Shown here: piece after piece, positions 16,733 to 25,267 of the stretch
How positions within the stretch are numbered: the stretch's first letter is position 1
Layout of the letters: every line of letters starts with the position of its first letter
Origin: Beutenbergia cavernae DSM 12333
Lineage (GTDB): Bacteria; Actinomycetota; Actinomycetes; Actinomycetales; Beutenbergiaceae
DNA length: 64,000 bases
Direction of reading: 5' to 3'
NCBI RefSeq assembly: GCF_000023105.1
Contig: NC_012669.1
Coordinates: 496,001 to 560,000 of the forward strand
Translations under genes and position numbers: made by a program
The notes under the pieces: generated by a model
Database searches by the model: none
The model's input: only the letters and a program-made list of their open reading frames with translations
What the model was told of the DNA's origin: nothing

Positions 16733-17310
16733 GCAGACGTCGCTGGGCGCGCCGCGGCGTCGTCGTCCTGCTCGCGGTGCTGGTGACGTTCACCGGCTGG
16801 CTGCACAACCAACGGAGCACCCACCCGCCCGCGCAGCCGCGGGCGGCCACGGGCGCCGTCGGCGAGGACGTGACCGCCTACCCGCTCGTCGTCCACGTCA
16901 CGGGTGCGCGCGCCGCGCGCCTGCTGACGTACGAGGAGTTCGACGGCCCGATGGAGCTGGACTCCGGCGGCGCGTGGGTCGGCGTCACGCTCTCCTACGC
17001 CGGGATCGACACGCCCGTGCTGCCGTCGGGCTTCGAGCTCCGGGACGCTCAGGGCCGCACGTTCAGCGAGTCCGACCGCGTGGACGTCATGACCCGCACG
17101 GCCCAGCCGGACGAGTTCTTCCGCACGGAGATCGTGTTCGAGGTGCCGACCGGTGCGCTCGACGGCGACCTCCTGCTCCGCGCGCTGCCCTCCGGCGAGG
17201 TCGACATCCCGATGTGGATCGCGGAGATCCCCCTCGGTCGCGTCGAGGTGGACGACGCCGCCCCGCTCGAGCCCGTCGAGGGCGAGTTCCTGCCGGTGGG
17301 GGAGCGATGA
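16729..17310 (+). CDS. Membrane-anchored protein of unknown function (second of three)
   Basis: 193 residues. Short basic N-terminus SRRRWARRG, one membrane helix (about 9-26), then a beta-rich outer domain with AARLLTYEEFDGPMELDSGG and AWVGVTLSYAGIDTPVLPSG, a layout matching its upstream neighbour (a strand, then a WVGV- or WLGV-type strand). The GTG at 16729 overlaps the stop of the preceding gene, and its own stop overlaps the next start (ATGA), so all three are made in step. No enzyme motif is visible. A role as an extracellular sensor or secretion partner is conceivable but only an inference. Confidence 0.7.
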   Translation: MSRRRWARRGVVVLLAVLVTFTGWLHNQRSTHPPAQPRAATGAVGEDVTAYPLVVHVTGARAARLLTYEEFDGPMELDSGGAWVGVTLSYAGIDTPVLPSGFELRDAQGRTFSESDRVDVMTRTAQPDEFFRTEIVFEVPTGALDGDLLLRALPSGEVDIPMWIAEIPLGRVEVDDAAPLEPVEGEFLPVGER

Positions 17311-17858
17311 GCGTGGATCTCGCGTACGGCCGGAACCGCGGCCCCGGCCGCACCGTCGCGCTCGTGGTGACGGCTTTGCTCGCCGTGGGCGCGATGGTGG
17401 TGACGGTCGGCTGGTCGGACGCGCGGAGGTGGTGGGACGCGCAGCCGCGCACGGCTGTCGTGCCGGACGACGACGGCGTGGCGACGATCGGCGACGTCGC
17501 CTTCCGGCTGAGCTCGTTCGAGCGGCTCGCGAGCATCGACACCGGCTTCGAGATCTGGCAGGCGCCGGCGGGCACCCAGCTGTGGCGGGTCGAGACGGAG
17601 GTCGTGGCGCAGGGCGAGGAGGCGTCGGCGTGCGACCTGGAGCTGCTGACAGCGGACGGGCGCGTGTTCACGCGGTCGGACCAGGCGCCCGCCGCGGACG
17701 TCGCCTCGTGGAGCTTCTACTGCGGCTACGACGAGGAGGACGGCCCGACGCAGATCGTGGACTTCCTGCTCCCCGCCGACGCGGAGCCGGTCCAGGTCCG
17801 CATCTACTCCCAGTTCGACACGCTCCCGCGCTACTGGGCGTTCGACGTCGACGCGTAG
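17307..17858 (+). CDS. Membrane-anchored protein of unknown function (third of three)
   Basis: 183 residues. Basic N-terminus, one membrane helix (about 15-36, TVALVVTALLAVGAMVVTVGW), then a beta domain with VATIGDVAFRLSSFERLAS and TQLWRVETEVVAQGEE, and two cysteines (ASACDLELL and SFYCGYDEE) that may form a disulfide. It shares the overall pattern of the two preceding genes. The start ATG overlaps the previous stop. Its last 28 bases overlap, in opposite orientation, the 3' end of the proline-rich membrane protein gene, an uncommon tail-to-tail overlap. Confidence 0.7.
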   Translation: MSVDLAYGRNRGPGRTVALVVTALLAVGAMVVTVGWSDARRWWDAQPRTAVVPDDDGVATIGDVAFRLSSFERLASIDTGFEIWQAPAGTQLWRVETEVVAQGEEASACDLELLTADGRVFTRSDQAPAADVASWSFYCGYDEEDGPTQIVDFLLPADAEPVQVRIYSQFDTLPRYWAFDVDA

Positions 17859-19591
17859 TGCGGGGCCGGGGCCTCGGCTGCCGTGGGGGCGGCGGACGGC
17901 ATGCGCTCGGGTAGCCGGAGGGCGCTGCGTGCCCCGAAGCGACGGAGCAGCGCGTCCGCCGCGCTGGCCAGCAGGGCGATGGAGAGCACCTGTGACACCA
18001 CGACCGCCACCGCAGCGATGGCCGGGTAGAGCGCGATCCAGTCCGTGCGCACCGCCGTCGGGAGCGCCACGCCGGCCAACCACCAGATGACGTAGTCCGC
18101 CTGTTGCGCGAGGAGGAACGCCGCGCAGAACAGCAGGGCGGGCAGCCAGCCGGCCGCGAGCACGAGCCCCAGGCCACCGGTCAGTCCGCCGAACCGGCTC
18201 TCCGGATGGAGCATCGACGCCCACGCCCGACGGATCCGCTCGGCGCCCACCCGGTCGGTCACGCGCGCGGTGAGCCGCCCGAGGCGGCCGCGCGCGAGCG
18301 CCGTCGGGTCGTCGACGACCCGTTCCGCGCGCACGCCGTACACGATCGTGCCGATCGTGAGCCACGCCAGCGGCACGCCGACGCCGACGATCGCCCCGCC
18401 GACGGCCGCAGCCGCGACGGCGAAGGCGGCGTCGGCGAACGCGCCGAGGTGGGGCAGGTCGGCGACCACGCCCTCCCACCAGGCGGCGAGCTCGACGGCG
18501 GCGCTGCGCTCCCGCCACCAGCCCTGGGCGTTCCTGGTGACCTCGACGATGGCGACGGCGCCGAGGACCATCCACACGACCTCGGAGTAGCCGATGACCA
18601 GGCGCAGCCACGTCCAGCCGCCGCCGTCGTCCTCCGGATCGCGGGAGCGCAGGATCCGCCCGCCGACGAACCGGACGAGCAGCGCCGCGGCGATCGTGCC
18701 GAGCACCACGAGGGACGTGGGGTCGGGGATGTCCGCCGTCGCGTCGAAGGTCGGGTCGAGCTCGAGGTTCTCGTCGAACGCGTTGCCCATCTGGGTCTGG
18801 AGCGAGGTCAAGAAGTAGCGACCGCGGTCGTCGCTGAGCGACCCGGTGTACTCGTAGACGAGCAGGAACGGGACCATGACGCTGCCGAGCGAGGCCAGCA
18901 CGAGGCCGGTCGTGCGGCGCACGCGGCGGCGGGCGCCGTCGTCGTCGGTGCTCCCGCGGTCAGGGCGTCGGAGCACGAGCAGCATGCCGACGACGGCGAT
19001 CAGCCAGACGAGCGGCACCAGCGAGAACACGAGCAGGCCGAGCACGTTGTTGACCGGCGCCGTCAGGACCGCGAGGTTGAGCACGAGGTGCCGCCCGATC
19101 ACGGCGAGCGCGGCGAGCGCGACGAGCGGGGCCCAGTGGCGGGCGAGCAGCCGACCGGCGTCGCGGAGGACGTCGAGGCCGTCGCGCAGGATCTGCCCCG
19201 CGCCCTCCGGAACCGGCGCCTGATCGGCGGCGCCGGCCGGCGGCGGCGATCCGGGGGACGCCGGAGCGTCCTCCTCCGGCGTGGGCCGGGGCGTCTGCGG
19301 CGGCGGTGCGCCGTGGCCCGGGACCCCAGGGCCGGACGCCGTGACGCCCGGTGGCGGCGGCAGCGGGACCGGGACACCGGCGGGCGGCGGCGGACCGGGA
19401 ACAGGGCTTCCGGCGGGCGGCGGCGGACCGGGAACAGGGCTTCCGGCGGGCGGCGGCGGGCCGGCGACGGGGCGTCCGGCGGGCTGCGGGTGGCCCGGTG
19501 CGCCCGGGCGGGGGGTGCCGCGCGGCGGCGTGGGGACGTCGCGCTCGTGCGGCTGCCCCGGGGGCGGGGGCACGGGCGGCGGCACACTCAC
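17831..19591 (-). CDS. Proline-rich polytopic membrane protein of unknown function
   Basis: 586 residues. About the first 130 are a Pro/Gly/Ala-rich cytoplasmic segment with an 11-residue repeat (PPPPAGSPVPG); the rest has about eight membrane helices, with acidic and aromatic loops and WWREWxx-like patches such as GWWRERSAAVELAAWWEG. No transporter or enzyme signature is recognised. Proline-rich N-termini followed by membrane helices are common in actinobacterial proteins of polar growth or DUF4328/DUF4013-like families. GTG at 19591 has TAGCCT seven bases upstream (leaderless). The 3' end overlaps the convergent gene by 28 bp. Confidence 0.75.
   Translation of the reverse strand: MSVPPPVPPPPGQPHERDVPTPPRGTPRPGAPGHPQPAGRPVAGPPPPAGSPVPGPPPPAGSPVPGPPPPAGVPVPLPPPPGVTASGPGVPGHGAPPPQTPRPTPEEDAPASPGSPPPAGAADQAPVPEGAGQILRDGLDVLRDAGRLLARHWAPLVALAALAVIGRHLVLNLAVLTAPVNNVLGLLVFSLVPLVWLIAVVGMLLVLRRPDRGSTDDDGARRRVRRTTGLVLASLGSVMVPFLLVYEYTGSLSDDRGRYFLTSLQTQMGNAFDENLELDPTFDATADIPDPTSLVVLGTIAAALLVRFVGGRILRSRDPEDDGGGWTWLRLVIGYSEVVWMVLGAVAIVEVTRNAQGWWRERSAAVELAAWWEGVVADLPHLGAFADAAFAVAAAAVGGAIVGVGVPLAWLTIGTIVYGVRAERVVDDPTALARGRLGRLTARVTDRVGAERIRRAWASMLHPESRFGGLTGGLGLVLAAGWLPALLFCAAFLLAQQADYVIWWLAGVALPTAVRTDWIALYPAIAAVAVVVSQVLSIALLASAADALLRRFGARSALRLPERMPSAAPTAAEAPAPHYASTSNAQ
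19378..19476 (-). repeat. 33-bp in-frame tandem repeat in the proline-rich gene
   Basis: Two identical 33-bp units (19378-19410 and 19411-19443) and a third diverged unit (19444-19476). Each encodes 11 residues of the form PPPPAGSPVPG. Being identical at DNA level the copies are recent and the number may vary between strains. Confidence 0.85.
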
Positions 19592-19904
19592 GCGGGAGAG
19601 GCTACCCACCCGGCGTCGACCGGCGGCCCGCGACGCCCCTCTGGCGCGGGCCAGCACGCCCCTCGACTCGCCCCGCCCGGCCCCGCCCCGCCTCGCCCCG
19701 CCCGGCCCCGCCCCGCCCCGCCTCGCCCTCGCTCCCGCCCCGCCTCCCCTGCGCCGAGTGCGGGATCCCTCTCGCCGGCGCACCGCGGTTCGCGTGAGAA
19801 CCCACGCACTCGGCGTCGAGGGCGGACCAGGCTGGCGGGCACGCGAGCCCGAACGCGCCAGTAGCGGACCGGAACCGTCCGGTGCTGGTGCGACGATGGC
19901 GCGC
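19592..19904. other. Divergent intergenic region with low-complexity tract
   Basis: Besides the palindrome, a degenerate GCCCCGCC-type repeat occupies about 19665-19745, which is unusual and probably slipped-strand DNA. GACGAT at 19892-19897 is the likely -10 of the WYL regulator, TAGCCT at 19604-19599 that of the proline-rich gene. No protein-coding gene was recognised. Confidence 0.5.
19752..19815. repeat. Intergenic palindrome, CGCCGAGTGCG family
   Basis: Perfect outer arms CGCCGAGTGCG (19752-19762) and CGCACTCGGCG (19805-19815) with imperfect inner pairing (GGATCCCTCTCGC against GCGTGAGAACC). It lies between divergent genes and is flanked on the left by a low-complexity CCCCGCC-rich tract (about 19665-19750). 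Confidence 0.7.
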
Positions 19905-20900
19905 ATGACGGACACCCCGGGACGACTTCTCCGGCTCCTGTCGCTGCTCCAGGCGCGGCGGGACTGGCCGGGCGCGACGCTCGCCGAGCGACTCGCCGTC
20001 ACGCCCCGCACCGTGCGTCGCGACGTCGACCGCCTGCGCGAGCTCGGGTACCCGGTGGTCGCGACCAAGGGACCGCACGGTGGCTACCGCCTCGCCGCCG
20101 GGCAGCAGATGCCGCCGCTCCTGCTGGACGACGAGCAGGCGGTCGCCCTGACGATCGCCCTGGTCACGGCGGCACCATCGGTCGCCGGGCTCGACGACGC
20201 CGGGCAGCGCGCCCTCGCCACCGTCCGTCAGGTGATGCCGGCCCGCTTGCGCTCCAGGGTCGACTCCCTCGCCGACGTCAGCGTCCTGCGCCCGGAGGAG
20301 CCGCACGGCGGGGTGGAGCCCGTGTCGCCGGACGTGCTCGTGGCGCTCGGCGACGCGGTCCGCGCCCAGGAGGTGCTCCGGTTCGACTACGCCGGTGGGT
20401 CGGGGGAACAGCTGACGGACGCCGACGGCGCCACGTTCCGCCCGCCGCGGCGCGTCGAGCCGCACCACGTCGCGACGTGGAGCGGGCGGTGGTACCTCGT
20501 CGCCTGGGACCTCGACCGGCGCGCCTGGCGCACGTTCCGGGCCGACCGCATCACACCGCGGACGCCGACCGGCCCGCACTTCACACGCCGCACCCTGCCG
20601 GCGCCGGACGTCGCGACGTTCCTCGGACGGCGCCTCACCGCGCGCGAGTGGCCGTGCCGCGGCGAGGCCGTGGTCCACCTCGACGCGGCGACGCTCGCGC
20701 CGTGGATGGGCGACGTCGGCAGCGTCGAGGACCTCGGCCCCGGTCGGTGCCGCGTGCTGGTGGGCTCGTGGTCCTGGGCCGGGCTCGCCGCCTGGTTCGG
20801 CAGGCTCGAGGTGGGGTTCGAGGTGCTGGGGCCGGACGAGCTGCGCGACGCCTGCGGGCGGCTCGCCGAGCGCTACGCGGCCGCGAGCCGGAGCGTCTGA
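19905..20900 (+). CDS. WYL-domain transcriptional regulator
   Basis: 331 residues. N-terminal winged helix (about 1-60) with LAERLAVTPRTVRRDVDRLREL, a DeoR/HTH_11-type recognition helix, followed by the beta hairpin GYPVVATKGPHGGYRLA. The central part binds to WYL domain features: RFDYAG, PPRRVEPHHVATWSGRWYLVAWDLDRRAWRTFRADRI (the W-Y-L triad is WYLVAWD), then a C-terminal WCX region. WYL domains sense nucleic-acid or small-molecule ligands and such regulators control DNA damage, metabolism or defence genes. The ATG at 19905 has GACGAT seven bases upstream. The target is unknown; it is transcribed alone. Confidence 0.88.
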   Translation: MTDTPGRLLRLLSLLQARRDWPGATLAERLAVTPRTVRRDVDRLRELGYPVVATKGPHGGYRLAAGQQMPPLLLDDEQAVALTIALVTAAPSVAGLDDAGQRALATVRQVMPARLRSRVDSLADVSVLRPEEPHGGVEPVSPDVLVALGDAVRAQEVLRFDYAGGSGEQLTDADGATFRPPRRVEPHHVATWSGRWYLVAWDLDRRAWRTFRADRITPRTPTGPHFTRRTLPAPDVATFLGRRLTAREWPCRGEAVVHLDAATLAPWMGDVGSVEDLGPGRCRVLVGSWSWAGLAAWFGRLEVGFEVLGPDELRDACGRLAERYAAASRSV

Positions 20901-20925
20901 GCGGCTTCGGAGGACGGGTCCGGCG

Positions 20926-22776
20926 TCAGCGGCCGACGGCGTAGCCCTGCATCCCGCGCGGGTTCGCCGCCGCGACGAGCATGCCGTCCTCACGCATGCC
21001 GGCGGCGCTGATCCGCCCGAGCGCCCACGGCCCGGCCTCGGTGACGACGTGGCCGCGCCCGCGCAGGTCGTCGAGCACCGCCGCACCGAGCCGCGGCTCT
21101 GCGCGGACGCCCATCGGCTCGGCCTCCCGCGGTGCGAACGACGACGGCACGTGCGTCGAGTGCCAGCTCGGCGCGTCGATCGCCGCCTGCAGGTTCGCGC
21201 CGTGCAGCAGGTGCTGCACGAGGAACGGCACCGGCCACTGGTCCTGCTGGTCCCCGCCCGGCGTCCCGAACGCGAACGCCGGCCGGCCGTCGCGCAACGC
21301 CATCCCCGGGCTGAGCGTCGTCCGCGGCCGGCGCCCTGGCCGCAGCGAGGCCGGCAGCCCGGGCTCGAGCCAGAACATCTGCGCGCGCGTCGGCAGGGCG
21401 AAGCCCAGCCCCGGCACCGCCGGCGAGCTCTGCAGCCACCCACCGGACGGCGTCGCGGACACCACGTTCCCCCACCGGTCGACGACGTCGAGGTGGCACG
21501 TGTCGCCGCGCGCCACGGTCGGCTCACCCTCGCCGACGCGCGGCGTCGTGAGCCCGTCCGGCCACGCACCGCCGTCGGCCATCGCACGCACCACGTGCTC
21601 CGCGAGCCGCGGCGTCCGGCCGCCCGGCGAGCCCGGCCGCAGCCCGTCGGCGGCCGTCTCGCCGAGCAGCGCGACCCGTTCCGCCAGGTACGCCGGGTCG
21701 AGCAGGGCAGGAGCGGAGACGACGGCGTCGGGAGCGTCGGCGTCGAGCGAGTCGCCGTAGAACGCCTCCCGGTCCGCGAACGCGAGCTTCGCGACCTCGA
21801 CCGCGAGGTGCACCAGCTCCGGGGATCCGGGCGCGAGGTCGGCGACGCCGGCCCTCTCGAGCATCGCGAGCTGCGCGAGCAGCACCGGACCCTGGCTCCA
21901 CATCCCCGGCTTCGCGATCTCGAGGCCGCCGAACGCCGTCGTGACCGGCTCCTCCTCGCTGGGCCGCCAGGCGTCGAGGTCGTCCGCCGTGAGGAAGCCC
22001 GCGTGCCGGGCGTCCTCGCCCCCCACGCCGTCCCACGCCGGTGTCCGCACGAACGCGTCCACGGCCTCCGCGACGAACCCCGAGTAGAACGCGCGCCGCG
22101 CTCCCTCGGCCTGCGCCGCGGCACCCGCCCCGGCAGCCTCGCCCTCCGCGACGAGGCGTTCGAGCGTCTCCGCGAGCAGCGGGTTCGCGAAGCGGCTGCG
22201 GGGCGCCGGAGCGCCTCGCCGCCCGGGTCCGCGTCCGAGGTAGATCTCGGCGGAGGCCGTCCAGTGCTCGGCGAACACGTCGGCGACGGCCTCGATCGTC
22301 GTCGCCGCCTGCGGCACGAGCGGGAAGCCGTCGCGGGCGTAGCCGATCGCGTACTGCGCGACCTCGCGCAGGGGCAGCGTGCCGTACCGCCCGAGGAGGT
22401 GCATCCAGGCGCCGAAGGCTCCGGGGACGACGGCGGCGAGGTGGCTGGTGCCGGGCACGAGGTCGAGTCCGAGGTCGCGGTACGCCTCGATCGTCGCGCC
22501 CGCCGGCGCCGACCCCTGCCCGCACAGCACGAACGTGCGGGACGCGGAGGCGTCGTGCGCGATCAGCGGCATGTCGCCCCCGACGCCGTTGAGGTGCGGC
22601 TCGACCACGTGCAGCACGAGCCCGGCGGCGACGGCGGCGTCGAACGCGTTCCCGCCCCGCTCCAGGACCGCCATGCCCGACGCCGACGCGAGCCAGTGCG
22701 TCGACGCCACCATGCCGGTGGTCCCCAGCAGCTCCGGACGAGTGGTGAACGTGGGTGCGGGGGCGACGCCTGCCAT
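20926..22776 (-). CDS. ggt: Gamma-glutamyltransferase family protein, no signal peptide
   Basis: 616 residues, an Ntn-hydrolase made as a precursor that cuts itself before the catalytic threonine. The cleavage site is in ARGDTCHLDVVD, with Thr426 as nucleophile; the downstream WGNVVSATPSGGW and upstream GNAFDAAVAAGLVLHVVEPHLNGVGGD are family hallmarks. It should hydrolyse or transfer gamma-glutamyl groups from glutathione-like compounds. The start at 22776 (CATACT six bases upstream, leaderless) gives a protein without a signal peptide, like YwrD-type homologues, so it would act in the cytoplasm on internal substrates such as mycothiol precursors or opine-like compounds; that is inference. 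Transcribed alone, divergent from the MarR/efflux pair. Confidence 0.87.
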   Translation of the reverse strand: MAGVAPAPTFTTRPELLGTTGMVASTHWLASASGMAVLERGGNAFDAAVAAGLVLHVVEPHLNGVGGDMPLIAHDASASRTFVLCGQGSAPAGATIEAYRDLGLDLVPGTSHLAAVVPGAFGAWMHLLGRYGTLPLREVAQYAIGYARDGFPLVPQAATTIEAVADVFAEHWTASAEIYLGRGPGRRGAPAPRSRFANPLLAETLERLVAEGEAAGAGAAAQAEGARRAFYSGFVAEAVDAFVRTPAWDGVGGEDARHAGFLTADDLDAWRPSEEEPVTTAFGGLEIAKPGMWSQGPVLLAQLAMLERAGVADLAPGSPELVHLAVEVAKLAFADREAFYGDSLDADAPDAVVSAPALLDPAYLAERVALLGETAADGLRPGSPGGRTPRLAEHVVRAMADGGAWPDGLTTPRVGEGEPTVARGDTCHLDVVDRWGNVVSATPSGGWLQSSPAVPGLGFALPTRAQMFWLEPGLPASLRPGRRPRTTLSPGMALRDGRPAFAFGTPGGDQQDQWPVPFLVQHLLHGANLQAAIDAPSWHSTHVPSSFAPREAEPMGVRAEPRLGAAVLDDLRGRGHVVTEAGPWALGRISAAGMREDGMLVAAANPRGMQGYAVGR

Positions 22777-22936
22777 CGCGCCAGTATGCCCGCGTCCGAC
22801 CGCGGCGACGTCGGCCGTCCGCGCCGCCGTCGTCGGCCACGGCCACCGACGTGCGGGTCGCGCTGCCGACGTCGACACGTGGCGTCGGGCGGGAGCGTCG
22901 GGTCCTCACCGGTGTGAGCGAGCACACACCCGCTCA

Positions 22937-22967
22937 CATGCGTGCGCCACGCATGCAGGGCTATGCT
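22937..22967 (+). promoter_or_regulatory. MarR promoter with operator-like inverted repeat
   Basis: A perfect 8-bp inverted repeat CATGCGTG-CGC-CACGCATG spans 22937-22955, directly upstream of a TATGCT -10 box at 22962-22967, which is six bases from the ATG. A MarR dimer bound here would cover the -35 region, so autorepression of the regulator and efflux pump is likely. Confidence 0.6.
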
Positions 22968-22973
22968 TGGAGC

Positions 22974-23543
22974 ATGCAAACGATTCCTGCGCTTCGTGCT
23001 GCCCTGCCCCGGGCCGACGAGCCGCCGAGGGGCGGCGCGGCATCGCCCGCCGGCGACCTGTCTCTCGTCGACCCTGCCGAGGCCGCACGCCTCGCCGCGT
23101 GCGGCGACCTCGTCGACGCGCTGCGTCGGATGATCCGCATCTACCGCGCCGGCTCGGCGCACCGGGAGCGACCCCACGGCCTGGCGACGGGCCAGGTCAT
23201 GGTGCTCACCGCCGTCGACCGCTGGGCGCCCGCGCGCATGAGCGAGCTCGCGTCCCGGATGCACCTCGACGCGTCGGTCGTCAGCCGACAGGTCGCCGCG
23301 CTCGAGGGCCTCGGGCTGCTCGAGCGCGAGCCCGACCCGGACGACGGCCGCGCCTGGCGCGTCCGCCTCAGCGCCGAGGGCGTCGCCAGTCTCGCCGACG
23401 TCCGCGCCGACCAGGCGCGCATCCTCGCCGAGGCGCTGCCCGGCTGGGACGCCGAGCGGCTCCGGCACATCACCACCGACCTGCAGGACATGGCGCGCGA
23501 CGTGGCCGCCGCACTCGACACCCACCAGGAGGCCACCGCATGA
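22974..23543 (+). CDS. MarR-family regulator of the adjacent efflux pump
   Basis: 189 residues. Winged helix-turn-helix with MSELASRMHLDASVVSRQVAALEGLGLLER as helix-turn-helix and EREPDPDDGRAWRVRLSAEG as the wing, in which the Asp-x-Arg pair of MarR proteins is present (DDGRAW). An N-terminal extension of about 40 residues precedes the dimerisation helix. It most likely represses itself and the downstream exporter until a drug or phenolic ligand binds. Start at ATG 22974, six bases after TATGCT (leaderless). Its stop overlaps the exporter start (ATGA). Confidence 0.88.
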   Translation: MQTIPALRAALPRADEPPRGGAASPAGDLSLVDPAEAARLAACGDLVDALRRMIRIYRAGSAHRERPHGLATGQVMVLTAVDRWAPARMSELASRMHLDASVVSRQVAALEGLGLLEREPDPDDGRAWRVRLSAEGVASLADVRADQARILAEALPGWDAERLRHITTDLQDMARDVAAALDTHQEATA

Positions 23544-25267
23544 CCGCCACCACGGCAAGCACCGCACCAACGACCGACACGGACTCCGACGCCGAGCACA
23601 AGCAGATCCTGCGCGTGCTCGTGGGTCTGCTGCTCGCACTCTTCGTCGCGATGCTCTCGGGCACGATCGTCGCGAACGCGCTGCCCGTGATCATCGCCGA
23701 GCTCGACGGCACGCAGCAGCAGTACACGTGGGTCGTGACCGCGACGCTGCTGGCGTCGACGGCGGTGACGCCGTTGTTCGGCAAGCTCGCCGACCTGTAC
23801 GACAAGAAGAAGCTGCTCCTCATCGGCATCGGGATCTTCGCCGTCGGCTCCCTGCTGTCCGGTCTGTCCACGAGCGCGGGGATGCTCATCGGGTTCCGCG
23901 TGATCCAGGGCGTCGGGCTCGGCGCGCTGCAGGCGCTCGTGCAGATCACCATCGCGACGATCATCTCGCCGCGGCAGCGCGGCCGGTACGCCGGCTACAT
24001 GGGCGCCGTCATGGCGTTCGCGACGGTCTCCGGGCCGCTGCTGGGCGGCCTCATCGTCGACGTCAGCTGGCTCGGCTGGCGCTGGTGCTACTGGAGCGCG
24101 ATCCCGCTCGCCCTCATCGCCATGGTCGTGCTGGCCCGGCGCCTGCACGTGCCGCCGCCGTCCCGCACCGAGGTGAAGGTCGACTGGCTCGGCGCCACGC
24201 TCATCTCGGCCGCCGTCACGCTGCTGCTGCTCTGGGTCTCGTTCGCCGGCCCGACCCACTCCTACGACTGGATCTCCTGGCAGACCGCCGTCATGGTGCC
24301 CGGTGCCCTCGCCCTGTTCGGCCTGTTCATCTGGGTGGAGTCGCGCGTGGCAGAGCCGATCGTGCCGCTCTGGATCCTCAGGGAGCGGACGACGACGCTC
24401 GCGATCGTCGCGTCGATCGCCGTCGGTGTCGGGATGTTCGGCGCGAGCGTCTTCCTCGGCCAGTACTTCCAGATCGCCCGCGGGTACTCGCCCACCGAGG
24501 CCGGCCTGCTGACGATCCCGATGATGCTCGGCCTGCTGGTCTCCTCGACCGTCTCGGGGCGCTTCGTCACGCAGATCGGGCGCTGGAAGCCGTTTGTCGT
24601 CTGGGGACTCGTCACGTTCACCGCCGGGATGGGCCTCCTGGGCTCGATCCAGTACGGCACGTCCCTGTGGCTGATCGGCGTGTTCATGCTCGTCGCCGGC
24701 ATCGGCCTGGGCGCCAGCATGCAGAACCTCGTGCTCGCCGTGCAGAACACGGTGCCGCTGTCCGACATGGGCGCGGCGACGTCGAGCATCACGTTCTTCC
24801 GCTCGCTCGGTGGTGCGATGGGCGTCCAGGTGCTCGGCGCGGTGTTCGCGTCGCACGTCTCGTCGCTGACGGCGACCCGGCTCACGGACGCCGGGATCCC
24901 CGTGGCCCCGGGCGGTGACGGAGGCGGGAGCCTCGATCTCAGCGAGCTCCCGGACGCCGTCGCCGACATCATCCGGTCCGCCTACGGCGACTCGATCGGG
25001 CTGCTGTTCCTCATCGGTGCCGGGCTGGCCCTCGTCGGCCTGGTGGCGGCGCTCTTCATGCGCGGCACGCACCTGCGCGACACGGTCGACCTCAAGGCGG
25101 CCGTCGCGGAGGCGGCCGAGGAGGACGTCGCCGTCGAGACGGCCGCGGCGACGGCGCTCGGCGCTGCGGTCGCGGTGGACGAGACCGCGGACCAGACTGC
25201 GGACGAGACGGCGGACGCGGTGGACGACGCCGACGGCGTCACGGCAGGCGCGCGCTCAACCACGTGA
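23540..25267 (+). CDS. DHA2 family MFS drug exporter (EmrB/QacA type)
   Basis: 575 residues with 14 membrane helices. Motif A appears in FGKLADLYDKKKLLLIGIG, the segment-1 motif TIVANALPVIIAEL with the conserved asparagine, and motif C-like GPLLGGLIVDVSWLGWRWCYW. The C-terminal 60 residues are a long acidic, alanine/threonine-rich tail. Proton-coupled efflux of hydrophobic or cationic compounds is expected. It is translationally coupled to the MarR gene, whose ligand is probably its substrate. The last 29 bases overlap the convergent hydrolase gene. Confidence 0.9.
   Translation: MTATTASTAPTTDTDSDAEHKQILRVLVGLLLALFVAMLSGTIVANALPVIIAELDGTQQQYTWVVTATLLASTAVTPLFGKLADLYDKKKLLLIGIGIFAVGSLLSGLSTSAGMLIGFRVIQGVGLGALQALVQITIATIISPRQRGRYAGYMGAVMAFATVSGPLLGGLIVDVSWLGWRWCYWSAIPLALIAMVVLARRLHVPPPSRTEVKVDWLGATLISAAVTLLLLWVSFAGPTHSYDWISWQTAVMVPGALALFGLFIWVESRVAEPIVPLWILRERTTTLAIVASIAVGVGMFGASVFLGQYFQIARGYSPTEAGLLTIPMMLGLLVSSTVSGRFVTQIGRWKPFVVWGLVTFTAGMGLLGSIQYGTSLWLIGVFMLVAGIGLGASMQNLVLAVQNTVPLSDMGAATSSITFFRSLGGAMGVQVLGAVFASHVSSLTATRLTDAGIPVAPGGDGGGSLDLSELPDAVADIIRSAYGDSIGLLFLIGAGLALVGLVAALFMRGTHLRDTVDLKAAVAEAAEEDVAVETAAATALGAAVAVDETADQTADETADAVDDADGVTAGARSTT

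Noticed and set aside
19665-19750. Coding region in the CCCCGCC-rich tract
   Set aside because: It is low-complexity DNA; the frames across it encode only biased Pro/Arg/Ala strings without support.
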